Below, in pieces: positions 26,793 to 35,575 of a stretch of 64,000 nt of DNA. Origin of the DNA: Mucilaginibacter lacusdianchii (GTDB lineage Bacteria > Bacteroidota > Bacteroidia > Sphingobacteriales > Sphingobacteriaceae); contig NZ_WSRW01000001.1 in assembly GCF_009770985.1 (NCBI RefSeq), positions 62,001 to 126,000 of the forward strand. Direction: 5' to 3'. The notes beneath the pieces were generated by a model, which was given only the letters and a program-made list of their open reading frames with translations, searched no databases and was not told the origin of the DNA. Positions within the stretch are counted from its first letter, which is position 1, and each line of letters starts with the position of its first letter. The position numbers were made by a program, and so were the translations under genes.

Positions 26793-28046
26793 TTAATGAC
26801 CACTTCCGTTAATAGCTGATGCAATAATGAACGCCAATACAGAGGCTATTAGCCCAAACATAAAGATATTGTATGAAGCCCGCAGCAACCGGTATTTACG
26901 ACCTAACACAACACCCTGCGAGTACACATCCACAATTAAGCTGCCGTACAGATATTCACGGTCGGCCATTACTTCGCGCATACCAGCCACATAATCTTGC
27001 AAGCTCATGCGGTAAAAATTACCAAAAAACAGCAGGTTCACCTTTTTGTCGTCTACATCTTGTTTGGTAAAGGTACCCGGCGGCAACGATGGGCGGGTAG
27101 CCAGTATGGCAAAAATCATGGTGGTTAAACTAACCATTAAAATAATAAAGGTGGGAATAATCAGATAACTATAATCTTCCAAACGGCGCAGCAATAAACT
27201 GATGATGGCTGATAGAATAATGGAATTTACGGTAATCATGATATGTGCCTTATTATCCGCCATATCACTCAGGCGCTGGTGGTTGCTGGAACTTACCCTA
27301 AACATGGTTTCTACACCTTTTTCGGGCCGTTCTTTCTTATCAACCTTTTTTTCCTGATAAACGCCGGTTGGCGCAGGTGCAGCTGGTAACGGTTGCGGCT
27401 CGGCAGCTTTAGGCTTTTCAGGAGCGGCTTCTGCCTGTTGTTGGGCTTGCCATTCGGCTTCTTTATCTTTTAAAGACTGCAAGTTTTTTTGCTTACCGGT
27501 ATCTAAAAGCAAACGAGCGTAATCGGTATGGTAATGATGCATCTGCAAAAAGCGAATGGTTTTTTCGCGCCACTCGTGTTTGCTCTTTTCAATTTCAAAA
27601 ATATCGTTGTACTCCCGACGCATCATTTTGTTCTTTTCCGCAAAGTCATCAGAGCCTAAGTGGAATAGGTCAGCATCACAAAGAATTTCCTGAAGCAATC
27701 CGGTTGGTGCTTGCGGTACTTTGGTAGCCATAATACAGCCTTTAACTTGTCCAATAAGGTCATTATCCAACTGTTGGGCTTTTAAATAGGCTTCGGCAAT
27801 GCGGGCGCTTTCTTCCTCATGCTGTTGCATATTGGTAAAATAGCCGGTGTCATGAAACCAGGCGGCTGTCATTACCACAAAAAAGTCTTTATCATTCAAC
27901 TGATAATGATTGCTGATTTGTGTGGCTGATTTTACCACGTCCTGTATATGCTTAAGATTATGATATTTTAATTTATCAGCGTTGTGACCGGCATAAAATG
28001 ATAAAACATGCTGTTTTACCTGCTCCAGCATTTCTTGGTAATTCAT
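26793..28046 (-). CDS. HD phosphohydrolase fused to a Pycsar-effector-type membrane domain (PycTM/DUF5706)
   Basis: 417 residues from ATG 28046. The N-terminus is an HD domain with the metal ligands in YHNLKH (H29/H33), FHDTGY (H65-D66) and CDADLFHLG. A Pro/Ala/Glu-rich linker (about 190-240) leads to RVSSSNHQRLSDMADNKAHIM and two or three transmembrane helices (NSIILSAIISLLL, IIPTFIILMVSLTTMIFAI, FGLIASVLAFIIASAI). That part matches the membrane domain of Pycsar effectors. In Pycsar/CBASS such domains respond to cyclic nucleotides, but no cyclase gene is nearby. It is the first gene of a tight operon with ppk1 (3-base gap). Domain calls are good; the signal is unknown. Confidence 0.85.
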   Translation of the reverse strand: MNYQEMLEQVKQHVLSFYAGHNADKLKYHNLKHIQDVVKSATQISNHYQLNDKDFFVVMTAAWFHDTGYFTNMQQHEEESARIAEAYLKAQQLDNDLIGQVKGCIMATKVPQAPTGLLQEILCDADLFHLGSDDFAEKNKMMRREYNDIFEIEKSKHEWREKTIRFLQMHHYHTDYARLLLDTGKQKNLQSLKDKEAEWQAQQQAEAAPEKPKAAEPQPLPAAPAPTGVYQEKKVDKKERPEKGVETMFRVSSSNHQRLSDMADNKAHIMITVNSIILSAIISLLLRRLEDYSYLIIPTFIILMVSLTTMIFAILATRPSLPPGTFTKQDVDDKKVNLLFFGNFYRMSLQDYVAGMREVMADREYLYGSLIVDVYSQGVVLGRKYRLLRASYNIFMFGLIASVLAFIIASAINGSGH

Positions 28047-28286
28047 GGTAAACGTAAATAGGTTTTGCACTAAGGTAGTAATTATGCAAGATAACACACT
28101 ATGCCCAAAAGTTGTTGGTCTAGTGCGGCGGCTTGCCTACCTGCAAATATCATTAATGCAAAAACAGTGATTTAGTTTTACCTGACAGTGTCAAACTGCA
28201 CATGTTTATAACGAATGCATCGGGCATTAGTAATTTAACACGAATTCGGATACAAGATATTTCGGCGTAGTTGGTGAATGAACAGT

Positions 28287-28322
28287 AAGTTGCGGCAGGC
28301 TATGGGCCTCTACCCGCAACTT
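28287..28322 (-). terminator. hairpin downstream of small hypothetical gene
   Basis: 9-bp perfect stem (28287-28295 with 28314-28322), 12 bases beyond the stop of the 80-residue minus-strand gene. No T-run on the minus strand, so only a possible terminator. Confidence 0.4.
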
Positions 28323-28334
28323 GTTTTGTTTGTG

Positions 28335-28577
28335 TTAAGATACTTTCTTAAAAGTGTCTGCTATGGATAAAAGTTCTCCTTTAGTAATGTTTTCGGGATT
28401 ATTAAATTGCTGTATCACCATACTGCGCGGCATATTGATGTGGCCGCCACTGGTTATTACCACTACCCCATCCTGGTAAGTGCTGTGGTCTTTATAATTG
28501 CCTATATGACTGTTAAATTCAGATAAACGGATCAGCAATTCTACAATAGCGTAAGTAGGTAAGTCGTCTTTGGGCAT
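28335..28577 (-). CDS. small hypothetical protein
   Basis: 80 residues, ATG start, soluble and probably alpha/beta. It contains YAIVELLIRLSEFNSHIGNY and VVVITSGGHINMPRSMVIQQF. No signal peptide, membrane helix or recognisable motif. It is divergent from the DUF47 gene and isolated by hairpins. Its codon use looks like its neighbours', which supports a real gene. Family not recognised. Confidence 0.55.
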   Translation of the reverse strand: MPKDDLPTYAIVELLIRLSEFNSHIGNYKDHSTYQDGVVVITSGGHINMPRSMVIQQFNNPENITKGELLSIADTFKKVS

Positions 28578-28666
28578 GCGGCAAAATTAGCTTAACTTAT
28601 TTATAATGCTGTATTAACATTATGTTAACACAATTTAGGTTATTTAACATTTTATTGATAAAAAAT

Positions 28667-28674
28667 TATATTTG
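28667..28674 (+). promoter_or_regulatory. -7 box TATATTTG upstream of the DUF47 gene
   Basis: Exact match to TAnnTTTG, 32 bases before the ATG, giving a normal leader. No convincing -33 TTG at ideal spacing. Confidence 0.5.
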
Positions 28675-28706
28675 CTCTTATACTGACCCTGTAAAAACAT
28701 TAGTTC

Positions 28707-29354
28707 ATGAAAACTTCTTTCTTTGGCCAGATGCTGCCCGACAACAACCATGTATTTTACGGTTTATTTAACCGGGCAAGCGCTATCAGCGCAAACATGG
28801 CTAAGTTGCTTTATGAGGCGGTAAGCCAAAATGCCATACATGGGCAAACCACACATTTTGGCCAGATAAGCCGTTTAAAAATCGAAGCGACTGAATTGAA
28901 GCGGCAGGTGTATGCAGTATCGGGCAAAGCGTTGATTTCACCATTTGAGCGCAACGATATGTATGCATTGGTAACAGCATTGGTAAACGTGGCCGATTAC
29001 ATTGACATATCTGCCCGGCGCATTAACCTGTATACTATTGATGTGATTACAGCACCCATTAAAGAGCTTTGCAGCCTGATTGTACAAGCAAGCGTACAAC
29101 TGGAAAAGTGCGTACATGCATTAAGTAACATTCGCCACCCTGAACCGATTACCGAAAGTTGTAACCAAATAAAACAGCTTGAACATTATGCAGATACCGT
29201 GCACGGGAAAGCTGTTGCAGCCCTGAATGCCGAAGAAACAGATATTTTTCAGCTGATAAAATACGGCGAAATTTATGCAGCTTTGGAAAGAACCACAGAT
29301 AAATTTGAACACGTGGCTTACGTAGTAGAAAGCATTTTGGTTAAAAACAGCTAA
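28707..29354 (+). CDS. DUF47 family (PhoU-like) protein
   Basis: 215 residues, all-helical. FFGQMLPDNNHVFYGLFNRAS at the start and the spaced E/D-rich helices are typical of DUF47, which is related to PhoU. In most genomes the gene sits beside a Pit-type phosphate transporter. No transporter is seen within several kb here, although ppk1 is 2 kb away. Its stop overlaps the end of the convergent DUF3810 gene by four bases. A role in phosphate homeostasis is known for the family and inferred here. Confidence 0.85.
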   Translation: MKTSFFGQMLPDNNHVFYGLFNRASAISANMAKLLYEAVSQNAIHGQTTHFGQISRLKIEATELKRQVYAVSGKALISPFERNDMYALVTALVNVADYIDISARRINLYTIDVITAPIKELCSLIVQASVQLEKCVHALSNIRHPEPITESCNQIKQLEHYADTVHGKAVAALNAEETDIFQLIKYGEIYAALERTTDKFEHVAYVVESILVKNS

Positions 29355-30484
29355 AGGCTGTTACCTGCTTTTTTTGCAGACTTTTGAAATAAGACAGGTT
29401 GCCGGCTTTTGTAATAGGCCATAGTAAGACGTATCATGCGGTTGTAAGTAAACAAGCCTGCGGGCTGATTATTGGCCTTCAAAAACTGATCGTAAAACAA
29501 ACTGCTGATAACGCCTATACGACTTTCATACCCTGTCCAATAAGCACTGTCTATTTTAACCTCTTGGCGTACAGTTACAGACAAGCGTCGCCGTAATTCG
29601 TGATGGGCTATTGTATCGCGTCGGCGCAGGTAATGCATAAATTCAAGCATGGCCATATAGTAAGCCGAATATTTAAACAAACGGTTCGATGATTGCACAC
29701 CGGCCGCGAAACCAATAAAGTTGGCTTCGTCTTCACGGCCATATCCCATTTGATGCCCCATCTCGTGCGCACAGGTAACCGGCTTGTTGATAACAGGCAT
29801 CTGGTAGTTCATCTGTGCCTCGCCGGTAAAGGGGTTGTAGTACCCCAACGTATTCATGTAATTTAGCAAAGGCGTAAACAGCGATGGCTTCACAGCCGGC
29901 TTGTCGTTACGGTAGGCCGGCTCATTTTTGGCCAGTTGTATTATTGCTTTTTTGGCTTGTAGGTAAATCAATTTATTGGGTTGATTACGATTGGCTGGGG
30001 TTACCTGCACGGCGTAGCTATTAGCACTATCTATCAGTAACCTAGTAATTGTTTTTACATCTGTTAGGGTATAGGTGGTGTCTTGCAAACCAACGGATTG
30101 TGCTATAGGCGGTCTAAAATAATTTAGTCCCCAAAACAAGTAAAAAACAGCAATTAAAATTTGAACAGTCATTACTATCTTCAAAGCAAAATACCCCATC
30201 AGCCTAAAGTTTTTGCGTATACCCAGCTTTATTAGTTTTGCCAAAGTATATAACAACCCACCTATCAACACCAAGTAAAACACATCCCCTATACTAATGG
30301 GCAGCGCATTGAAAATTGCATGCAATACATAGACCACCACCGGATAAATTCCTCTGGAGTAATAATGCTCAATAAAATTGGGGAAGTTGGCTGCGGTGGC
30401 CATCATCAATAAAAGCACCCCGAGCCCGGCTACCAAAAGCAATCGCCGTTTAACGAGGTGTTTTGGTGGGTTTGATAAAATCAT
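29351..30484 (-). CDS. DUF3810 membrane zinc-peptidase-like protein
   Basis: 377 residues with three N-terminal transmembrane helices (about 13-32, 48-75, 98-120) and a soluble domain containing TCAHEMGHQMGYGREDEANF. This is a HExxH zinc motif with a downstream glutamate, as in gluzincin peptidases. The arrangement is that of DUF3810, a Bacteroidota membrane family. Substrate unknown. It overlaps the DUF47 gene end by four bases, convergently. Confidence 0.87.
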   Translation of the reverse strand: MILSNPPKHLVKRRLLLVAGLGVLLLMMATAANFPNFIEHYYSRGIYPVVVYVLHAIFNALPISIGDVFYLVLIGGLLYTLAKLIKLGIRKNFRLMGYFALKIVMTVQILIAVFYLFWGLNYFRPPIAQSVGLQDTTYTLTDVKTITRLLIDSANSYAVQVTPANRNQPNKLIYLQAKKAIIQLAKNEPAYRNDKPAVKPSLFTPLLNYMNTLGYYNPFTGEAQMNYQMPVINKPVTCAHEMGHQMGYGREDEANFIGFAAGVQSSNRLFKYSAYYMAMLEFMHYLRRRDTIAHHELRRRLSVTVRQEVKIDSAYWTGYESRIGVISSLFYDQFLKANNQPAGLFTYNRMIRLTMAYYKSRQPVLFQKSAKKAGNSL

Positions 30485-30683
30485 CCGGCAAAATAACTTC
30501 AGTTACTGATATGTGCAAAAAAGCTTTCGTGCTTTCGTCTTCTTAGTTTAACGGCCGATATTTGAGAAACGAAATGAGATGTATCAACTTTTTAACAAAC
30601 CCTCATTTATATTATAATTTACATAGTAAAGTATTAAATTTGATAATAAAAATATATTAAAATAACTCTTTTACCGTTAGGTA

Positions 30684-31595
30684 ATGATGTGGCTAAACAA
30701 ACTTCGCCGAAAAAGATTACTGCTGCCTGCTCTTATTTTTGTACTGGAGCTGGCAGCCTACGCCCAAAAAAAGGACGATGATAAAAATCTGATTGCGGGT
30801 CATCTGCAATCAAAAGAAATGGACGAGACATCGGGTATTGTCGCTTCTGACATCCATCCCAACGTGTACTATGTGCATAACGACAGTGGCGATACAAGCC
30901 GTTTTTTTGCCATTACACCGTCGGGGCAATTAAAGGGCACATTTTATTATCAGGGTGAGCCAAAAAAGAACAACCGTTTTAATGTAACCGACTGTGAAGA
31001 TATTGCCATCGGCCCTGGGCCTGCATCGGGCAAAAGCTATGTGTATATTGGTGATATTGGCGATAATAGTGCTAACCGCAAGCATATTACCGTTTACCGT
31101 GTGCCAGAACCCACCCTTGCCGATACGGCACAACATGTACAGGCTACACCACTTTATGTAAAATATCCTGACGGCCCAAAAGATGCTGAAACCATGATGG
31201 TGGATCCGGTAGAAAAGTTAATTTATATTGTATCTAAAAGACGAAGTTCGGTTACGGTTTATACCACACCATTAGATTACAAGACTAAAGACACCGTAAC
31301 CATGACCAGCCGTTGCCAATTGCATTTTAAGGGCATTCAACCGCTGAAGTGGATTGTAGCCGGCGACATTTCGAAAGACGGTCAGCAGATTTTGCTAAAA
31401 AGCTATTCAAAGGTGTTTTACTGGAAACGAAACCCGGGCGAACCTGTATGGCAAACCATGCAACGCAAACCGGTTATATTACCTTATGAACAGGAATATC
31501 AAGGCGAAGCCATAGGCTTTGCCCCTGATGGCAAAAGTTATTATACAGTTAGTGAAAAGGCAAAATCGCCCATTTATCATTACTGGATACCGTAG
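30684..31595 (+). CDS. secreted beta-propeller-like protein
   Basis: 303 residues with a signal peptide ending near AAYAQ (about 28). MDETSGIVAS, YYVHNDSGDTSRFFAI, DCEDIAIGPGP and SYVYIGDIGDNSANRK are repeated strands of a propeller. The family is widespread and also found in Actinobacteria, always without an assigned function. It is similar in style, but not clearly homologous, to the SdiA-like lipoprotein at 24 kb. ATG 30684 or the next codon but one (30687) can start it. Confidence 0.7.
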   Translation: MMWLNKLRRKRLLLPALIFVLELAAYAQKKDDDKNLIAGHLQSKEMDETSGIVASDIHPNVYYVHNDSGDTSRFFAITPSGQLKGTFYYQGEPKKNNRFNVTDCEDIAIGPGPASGKSYVYIGDIGDNSANRKHITVYRVPEPTLADTAQHVQATPLYVKYPDGPKDAETMMVDPVEKLIYIVSKRRSSVTVYTTPLDYKTKDTVTMTSRCQLHFKGIQPLKWIVAGDISKDGQQILLKSYSKVFYWKRNPGEPVWQTMQRKPVILPYEQEYQGEAIGFAPDGKSYYTVSEKAKSPIYHYWIP

Positions 31596-31696
31596 CTTTT
31601 TTGAACACTTTCGGGATGACTTTTTAATAGAGCTGCGTCTTTGTCACTCCATCGCAACATAACACAGCTGCCGTTGCATGCACTTAACACATCCGC

Positions 31697-31704
31697 TACT
31701 TTTG
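31697..31704 (+). promoter_or_regulatory. -7 box TACTTTTG upstream of the FrnE-like gene
   Basis: Exact TAnnTTTG match, 25 bases before the ATG. Confidence 0.55.
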
Positions 31705-31729
31705 CCTTAATACTTTAAACAATAAAAAG

Positions 31730-32434
31730 ATGAAAGTTAAAATATGGTCGGATGTGATGTGCCCGTTCTGTTACATCGGCAAGCGGCGCTTTGAGCAGGC
31801 TTTAGAAGCTTCGCCATTTAAAGACCAGATTGAAATAGAATGGAAAAGCTTTCAGCTGAACCCAACACTGCAAACCAATCCATCTGTTAGCGTACATCAG
31901 TATCTGGCCGATATAAAAGGCTGGACACCAGATTATGCCCGGCAATTAAACAGCCAGGTAAGTGAAATGGCCGAACAGGTAGGTCTGAACTATAATTTTG
32001 ATATTGCTGTAGTAGCCAACAGTTTTAAAGCTCACCGCTTTAGTCATCTGGCTAAGCAGCAGGGCTTGGGTGATGCCGCCGAAGAAGCTTTATTTAAAGC
32101 CTACTTTACCACCGGCAAAAACATCGACGACAACGATACACTAATAGAGATAGGCACACAAATAGGGCTGGATGTACAAGCCCTAAAAGAAACGCTTGAG
32201 AGTGATGCTTTTGCAGATGATGTACGACAGGACGTCCGCGAAGCAGAAACACTTGGTATTCGCGGTGTACCGTTTTTTGTAATGAATGATAAATATGCCG
32301 TATCGGGTGCACAGGCTTCCGAGGTGTTCTTTAACACTTTGGTAACCGCCTATAGCGAATGGCACCAGCAACAGCCTAATGGTTTGCAGATAATTGAAGG
32401 CCCAACCTGCGATTTGGATGGTAATTGTGATTAA
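31730..32434 (+). CDS. DsbA-family oxidoreductase, FrnE-like
   Basis: 234 residues, cytoplasmic (no signal). A thioredoxin fold opens with KIWSDVMCPFCYIGKRRFE, active site C11-P-F-C14. The DsbA-type helical insertion carries SFKAHRFSHLAKQQG, and the cis-Pro loop is GIRGVPFFVMN. This is the FrnE/polyketide-isomerase-like branch, thought to act in disulfide or oxidative-stress chemistry. The C-terminal GPTCDLDGNCD has two more cysteines, as seen in FrnE of Deinococcus. Single gene with its own terminator. Confidence 0.92.
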   Translation: MKVKIWSDVMCPFCYIGKRRFEQALEASPFKDQIEIEWKSFQLNPTLQTNPSVSVHQYLADIKGWTPDYARQLNSQVSEMAEQVGLNYNFDIAVVANSFKAHRFSHLAKQQGLGDAAEEALFKAYFTTGKNIDDNDTLIEIGTQIGLDVQALKETLESDAFADDVRQDVREAETLGIRGVPFFVMNDKYAVSGAQASEVFFNTLVTAYSEWHQQQPNGLQIIEGPTCDLDGNCD

Positions 32435-32452
32435 TTAAACAGCTATATAAGC

Positions 32453-32489
32453 AACAAAGGCCGGAATATTCATTATTCCGGCCTTTGTT
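32453..32489 (+). terminator. bidirectional terminator
   Basis: Perfect 16-bp stem (32453-32468 with 32474-32489), 5-nt loop, between convergent FrnE-like and desaturase genes, with T-rich tails on both sides. Confidence 0.88.
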
Positions 32490-32504
32490 ATTTTATTTAT
32501 ATTA

Positions 32505-33512
32505 TTAAACAGTAGTGACGTCTGTTTGGGCAGGTACATCTTTATACTTAGGTGTGCCTATTTTACCACCACGGTTATCACGTGCAGTACGCGAAAATAC
32601 CGAAAGCTCTCTATCGAACAAAAACTCGAACAGCAAACGTGTGTATGAGGTATGGTGACCTAGGCTATCATAATGCCCATTAGCCATTGCTTTCAATTTA
32701 GGTAGGTTATTCCATGGCACTGACGGAAAATCGTGGTGCTCATTGTGGTAACCAACGTTAAGATTAAAAACGTTCAAGCGGCCATAGTAGCTTTTGGTTT
32801 CCTGCTCGCCATGGGTAAGGAAGTGCTCTTGCACCCAGCGCGCACCCAGCGGGTGTAACCCCACCGAGAAGAAGAAACTTAACATCAGGTACAATACAGC
32901 TTTAGCACCTAAAAAGTAAATTACAGCGCCAACAAAGGCTATTTCTACCAACCAGTTCACCAAGGTCCAGGCGTCAAACAATTTGATTTCTTTTAAGCGG
33001 AACGGACGAAGGGCCTGAAATATTGGGTAAAACAACAGCCACATAGCCTTGCCGAAAGTGGAGTTATTAATCAGTTTAGCTTCCCAACGGAAAGGCATAT
33101 CAGCATCCATAGCTTCAACACCTTGATAAGTATGGTGCTTTAAGTGATACTTTTGGAAGGATACTGAACTAGGCAGCATTAATGGAAGATTAGCAAATAT
33201 ACCGGCCCAGGTATTTAACGTTTTGTTTTTAAATACCAGGTTGTGTGAACATTCGTGAATAGATACGAACAGTGTATGACAGGCAAAAGCTCCAACGCCA
33301 TAAGCGGCCAGTGCTATCCAATACCACGCCACATCTTTAAGCGCCCATGCCATAGTGGTTTGTAGCACAACACAAAAAGTTATCACTAAAAAGGTGTAAG
33401 GGTTACGACCAATCAATTGTCGTATTTCGGGATGCTGTTTGATGATGGTTTTGGTACGCTGCTTGTGTGGTTCGCTCTCATCCGACCACCGGAAACTCTT
33501 TTTCTTTGCCAT
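32505..33512 (-). CDS. fatty-acid desaturase of the sphingolipid delta-4 (DES1) type
   Basis: 335 residues, membrane-bound di-iron desaturase. The His boxes are H86-ECS-H90, H123-LK-HH127 and HNEHHDFP near residue 255. The pattern is strikingly DES1-like: an N-terminal WSDESEPHKQR, KQHPEIRQLIG, FANLPLMLP, SYYGRLNVFNLNVGYHNEHHDFP and YDSLGHHTSY. These are the diagnostic phrases of eukaryotic dihydroceramide desaturases rather than of bacterial acyl desaturases. Sphingobacteriaceae make dihydroceramides, so a substrate is at hand. Specificity is inferred; the gene stands alone. Confidence 0.85.
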   Translation of the reverse strand: MAKKKSFRWSDESEPHKQRTKTIIKQHPEIRQLIGRNPYTFLVITFCVVLQTTMAWALKDVAWYWIALAAYGVGAFACHTLFVSIHECSHNLVFKNKTLNTWAGIFANLPLMLPSSVSFQKYHLKHHTYQGVEAMDADMPFRWEAKLINNSTFGKAMWLLFYPIFQALRPFRLKEIKLFDAWTLVNWLVEIAFVGAVIYFLGAKAVLYLMLSFFFSVGLHPLGARWVQEHFLTHGEQETKSYYGRLNVFNLNVGYHNEHHDFPSVPWNNLPKLKAMANGHYDSLGHHTSYTRLLFEFLFDRELSVFSRTARDNRGGKIGTPKYKDVPAQTDVTTV

Positions 33513-33591
33513 TCTGATGTTATAACTTATTAGCTTTTAACTGGCTAAAGATAATTATATTGTCAAAAAGGTAACTCATAAAAAATAAAAA

Positions 33592-33630
33592 ACCGTATTT
33601 GCAACGATATCCCATCGTTGCAAATACGGT
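33592..33630 (-). terminator. Rho-independent terminator (minus strand)
   Basis: Perfect 17-bp stem (33592-33608 with 33614-33630), 5-nt loop. On the minus strand a long T-run follows. It ends the hypothetical gene upstream of the desaturase. Confidence 0.9.
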
Positions 33631-33668
33631 AAACAATAAAAAATCACCAAAAAGGTTTTGCCGGTGTT

Positions 33669-34193
33669 TTAGGAAATTACACCGTACGGTGTAAGTAAAA
33701 CGCCGTTATGCGCGTTGGTTACACCATTGGCATAATCATCTCCATCTACAAAAAACTTTTCGTTTTCAATCAAGATGCGATGATCCTCTACCCTAAAATC
33801 GCCTTTTATACCCAAAACAACGTCTGGGCGTTGGGCCTCTATCTCATTCACAATATGGCTGGATAAACCGGCAATTTCATTTTCTGTGAACTGGTGTACT
33901 TCCAGTATGGGGTGATGGCTGTTGGCATCGCGGTAAAAGCCAATACGGTAATCGTCAGTTTTGGTAACGATACTAGTGCCTTCCTGCGCCCGGTTGCCGA
34001 GAATTTCAACAGGTAAATCATCACTTGATGTAATGTGTGCATCAATGGTAAGCACCTTATCGGTGCCGCCGTTTATGTGTCTGTAGTGTGATAGTATCCG
34101 CAAAAAATCTATACGGCGGCTGGCATCGGCATAACTAACGGTTGGCTGTTCGCTTAAAAAAACGCTTGTGCCAAAAATGAATGCATATTTCAT
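33669..34193 (-). CDS. hypothetical protein
   Basis: 174 residues from ATG 34193 (MKYAFIFGTSVF); a longer frame adds twelve residues from an earlier ATG. Soluble and alpha/beta, with VLTIDAHITSSDDLP, IVTKTDDYRIGFYR and DVVLGIKGDFRVEDHRI. No signal peptide cleavage site. Family not recognised. It has its own terminator, and its promoter lies in the short gap behind the esterase gene. Confidence 0.6.
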   Translation of the reverse strand: MKYAFIFGTSVFLSEQPTVSYADASRRIDFLRILSHYRHINGGTDKVLTIDAHITSSDDLPVEILGNRAQEGTSIVTKTDDYRIGFYRDANSHHPILEVHQFTENEIAGLSSHIVNEIEAQRPDVVLGIKGDFRVEDHRILIENEKFFVDGDDYANGVTNAHNGVLLTPYGVIS

Positions 34194-34268
34194 AATAATG
34201 ATCAGCTTGGTTGGTTTATAGTTAAACAATCAACCCAGGCACCAAAATGTTTTAAATAAGTTGTGTGG

Positions 34269-35486
34269 TTAATTTACTACCGCCTGCAAAAAACGGTGTA
34301 CGGCATAAGTAGATAATTGCCCACCTGGACCGTTCAAGTGATAGTCAAATCCATGTGTAGCCCAAGGCAAGCGTAACCAATAGTGCGGGATTGCATTTTG
34401 CTGTAATTTGTTATCCAGTCGACTACTGTGCTCATAGGCCACCAGCACATCGTTACCGCCGTGTATAATAAGAGCAGGCACACTTTGCCGGTTTACAAAC
34501 GCAATAGGTGAACTGGCCGCATAGTTATGTGGTACTTGCGGATAATATCCGCCCAGATAATTAGCCATTACCCTGCGCGAATCCATCACCAGTTTACTGG
34601 CAGGTACCGAATATCCCCAAACCATATCAGCCGGACCGTAAAAATCTATCACTGCTTTTATGCCCCTATTGGGTAAGGTATAGGCCGCCAATAAGGCTAC
34701 CTGTGCCCCGGCCGACCTACCTAATAATACAAACTGGCTGGTATCAATTTTCAATTCATCAGCATGGCGATGCAAATAGTTAAGTGCTTCGGCTACATCC
34801 TGCACCGGTGCAGGACTTTTCCATCTTGGGGCCAACCGATAATTGATGCTGGCCACCTGGTAACCGGCTCTGGCTAGATAGGTATTTAATTCGGGCAGTT
34901 GTTTGCTGTCGCCACTGCTCCATGAACCGCCGTGAATGACTACTACACAAGGGCGCTTGCCTTTGGTGGGTGCAGCATAATAATCAAGGGTTAAATTGGT
35001 ATCCTGACAGTTAGCATAAGTAAATGTTTTGTAAGGCTGCACATCAGCACCTTTAAAAAGATTGCTTAAGGTAAATGGTGACCTTTTAATCAAACTTTCA
35101 TTAGGCAAGCTACCGCACATATCTAGTGCCTTAGCCATGTCGGCAGGCAAGCTTTTGCCTATACGATAGGCACTGATAATGGGCCATGTAAAAAAATACA
35201 GTGCTGCAATGCCAATTAATGTTCCGGCTATTTGATATTTGCCAGCCCACCATCCGGTTAGCAAAAGCAAAATAGTTATGGCGATGAAGATAACGGAATA
35301 CTCGGTTACCATAATAGCCAACAGCCACAAGTGATAAGTTGGGGCTTTAAACACCACAAGCAGCGATGCCAGAAAGATAATAATGAGCAGAATAAGGCGA
35401 ACCATAGAATAGCTTGTAAAGGGTAAAGATGATAAAATGTTTTCAAGCTGATGTCGGGGGATATAGTTTCTAAAACTGTTCATCAT
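34269..35486 (-). CDS. membrane-anchored alpha/beta hydrolase (esterase)
   Basis: 405 residues. Three hydrophobic helices at the N-terminus (about 26-120) anchor a soluble alpha/beta-hydrolase. Oxyanion motif VIHGGSWSSGD, nucleophile elbow LGRSAGAQ (GxSxG), acid Asp in HGGNDVLV and catalytic His in ATHGFDYH. This is the BD-FAE/carboxylesterase layout. Substrate unknown. The start may be either of two adjacent ATGs (35486 or 35483). Confidence 0.87.
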   Translation of the reverse strand: MMNSFRNYIPRHQLENILSSLPFTSYSMVRLILLIIIFLASLLVVFKAPTYHLWLLAIMVTEYSVIFIAITILLLLTGWWAGKYQIAGTLIGIAALYFFTWPIISAYRIGKSLPADMAKALDMCGSLPNESLIKRSPFTLSNLFKGADVQPYKTFTYANCQDTNLTLDYYAAPTKGKRPCVVVIHGGSWSSGDSKQLPELNTYLARAGYQVASINYRLAPRWKSPAPVQDVAEALNYLHRHADELKIDTSQFVLLGRSAGAQVALLAAYTLPNRGIKAVIDFYGPADMVWGYSVPASKLVMDSRRVMANYLGGYYPQVPHNYAASSPIAFVNRQSVPALIIHGGNDVLVAYEHSSRLDNKLQQNAIPHYWLRLPWATHGFDYHLNGPGGQLSTYAVHRFLQAVVN

Positions 35487-35575
35487 AACATTATTACAAT
35501 ATTAAACTGCCTCCTTCACACAAAAACCTTCAAAAATCCCTACTTTTCAATCGACAAATTTCTGACTTCATCTGA

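Noticed and set aside
24744..28046. Reading the HD-PycTM gene as a full Pycsar system
   Set aside because: No pyrimidine cyclase gene is adjacent on either strand; the neighbour is ppk1.
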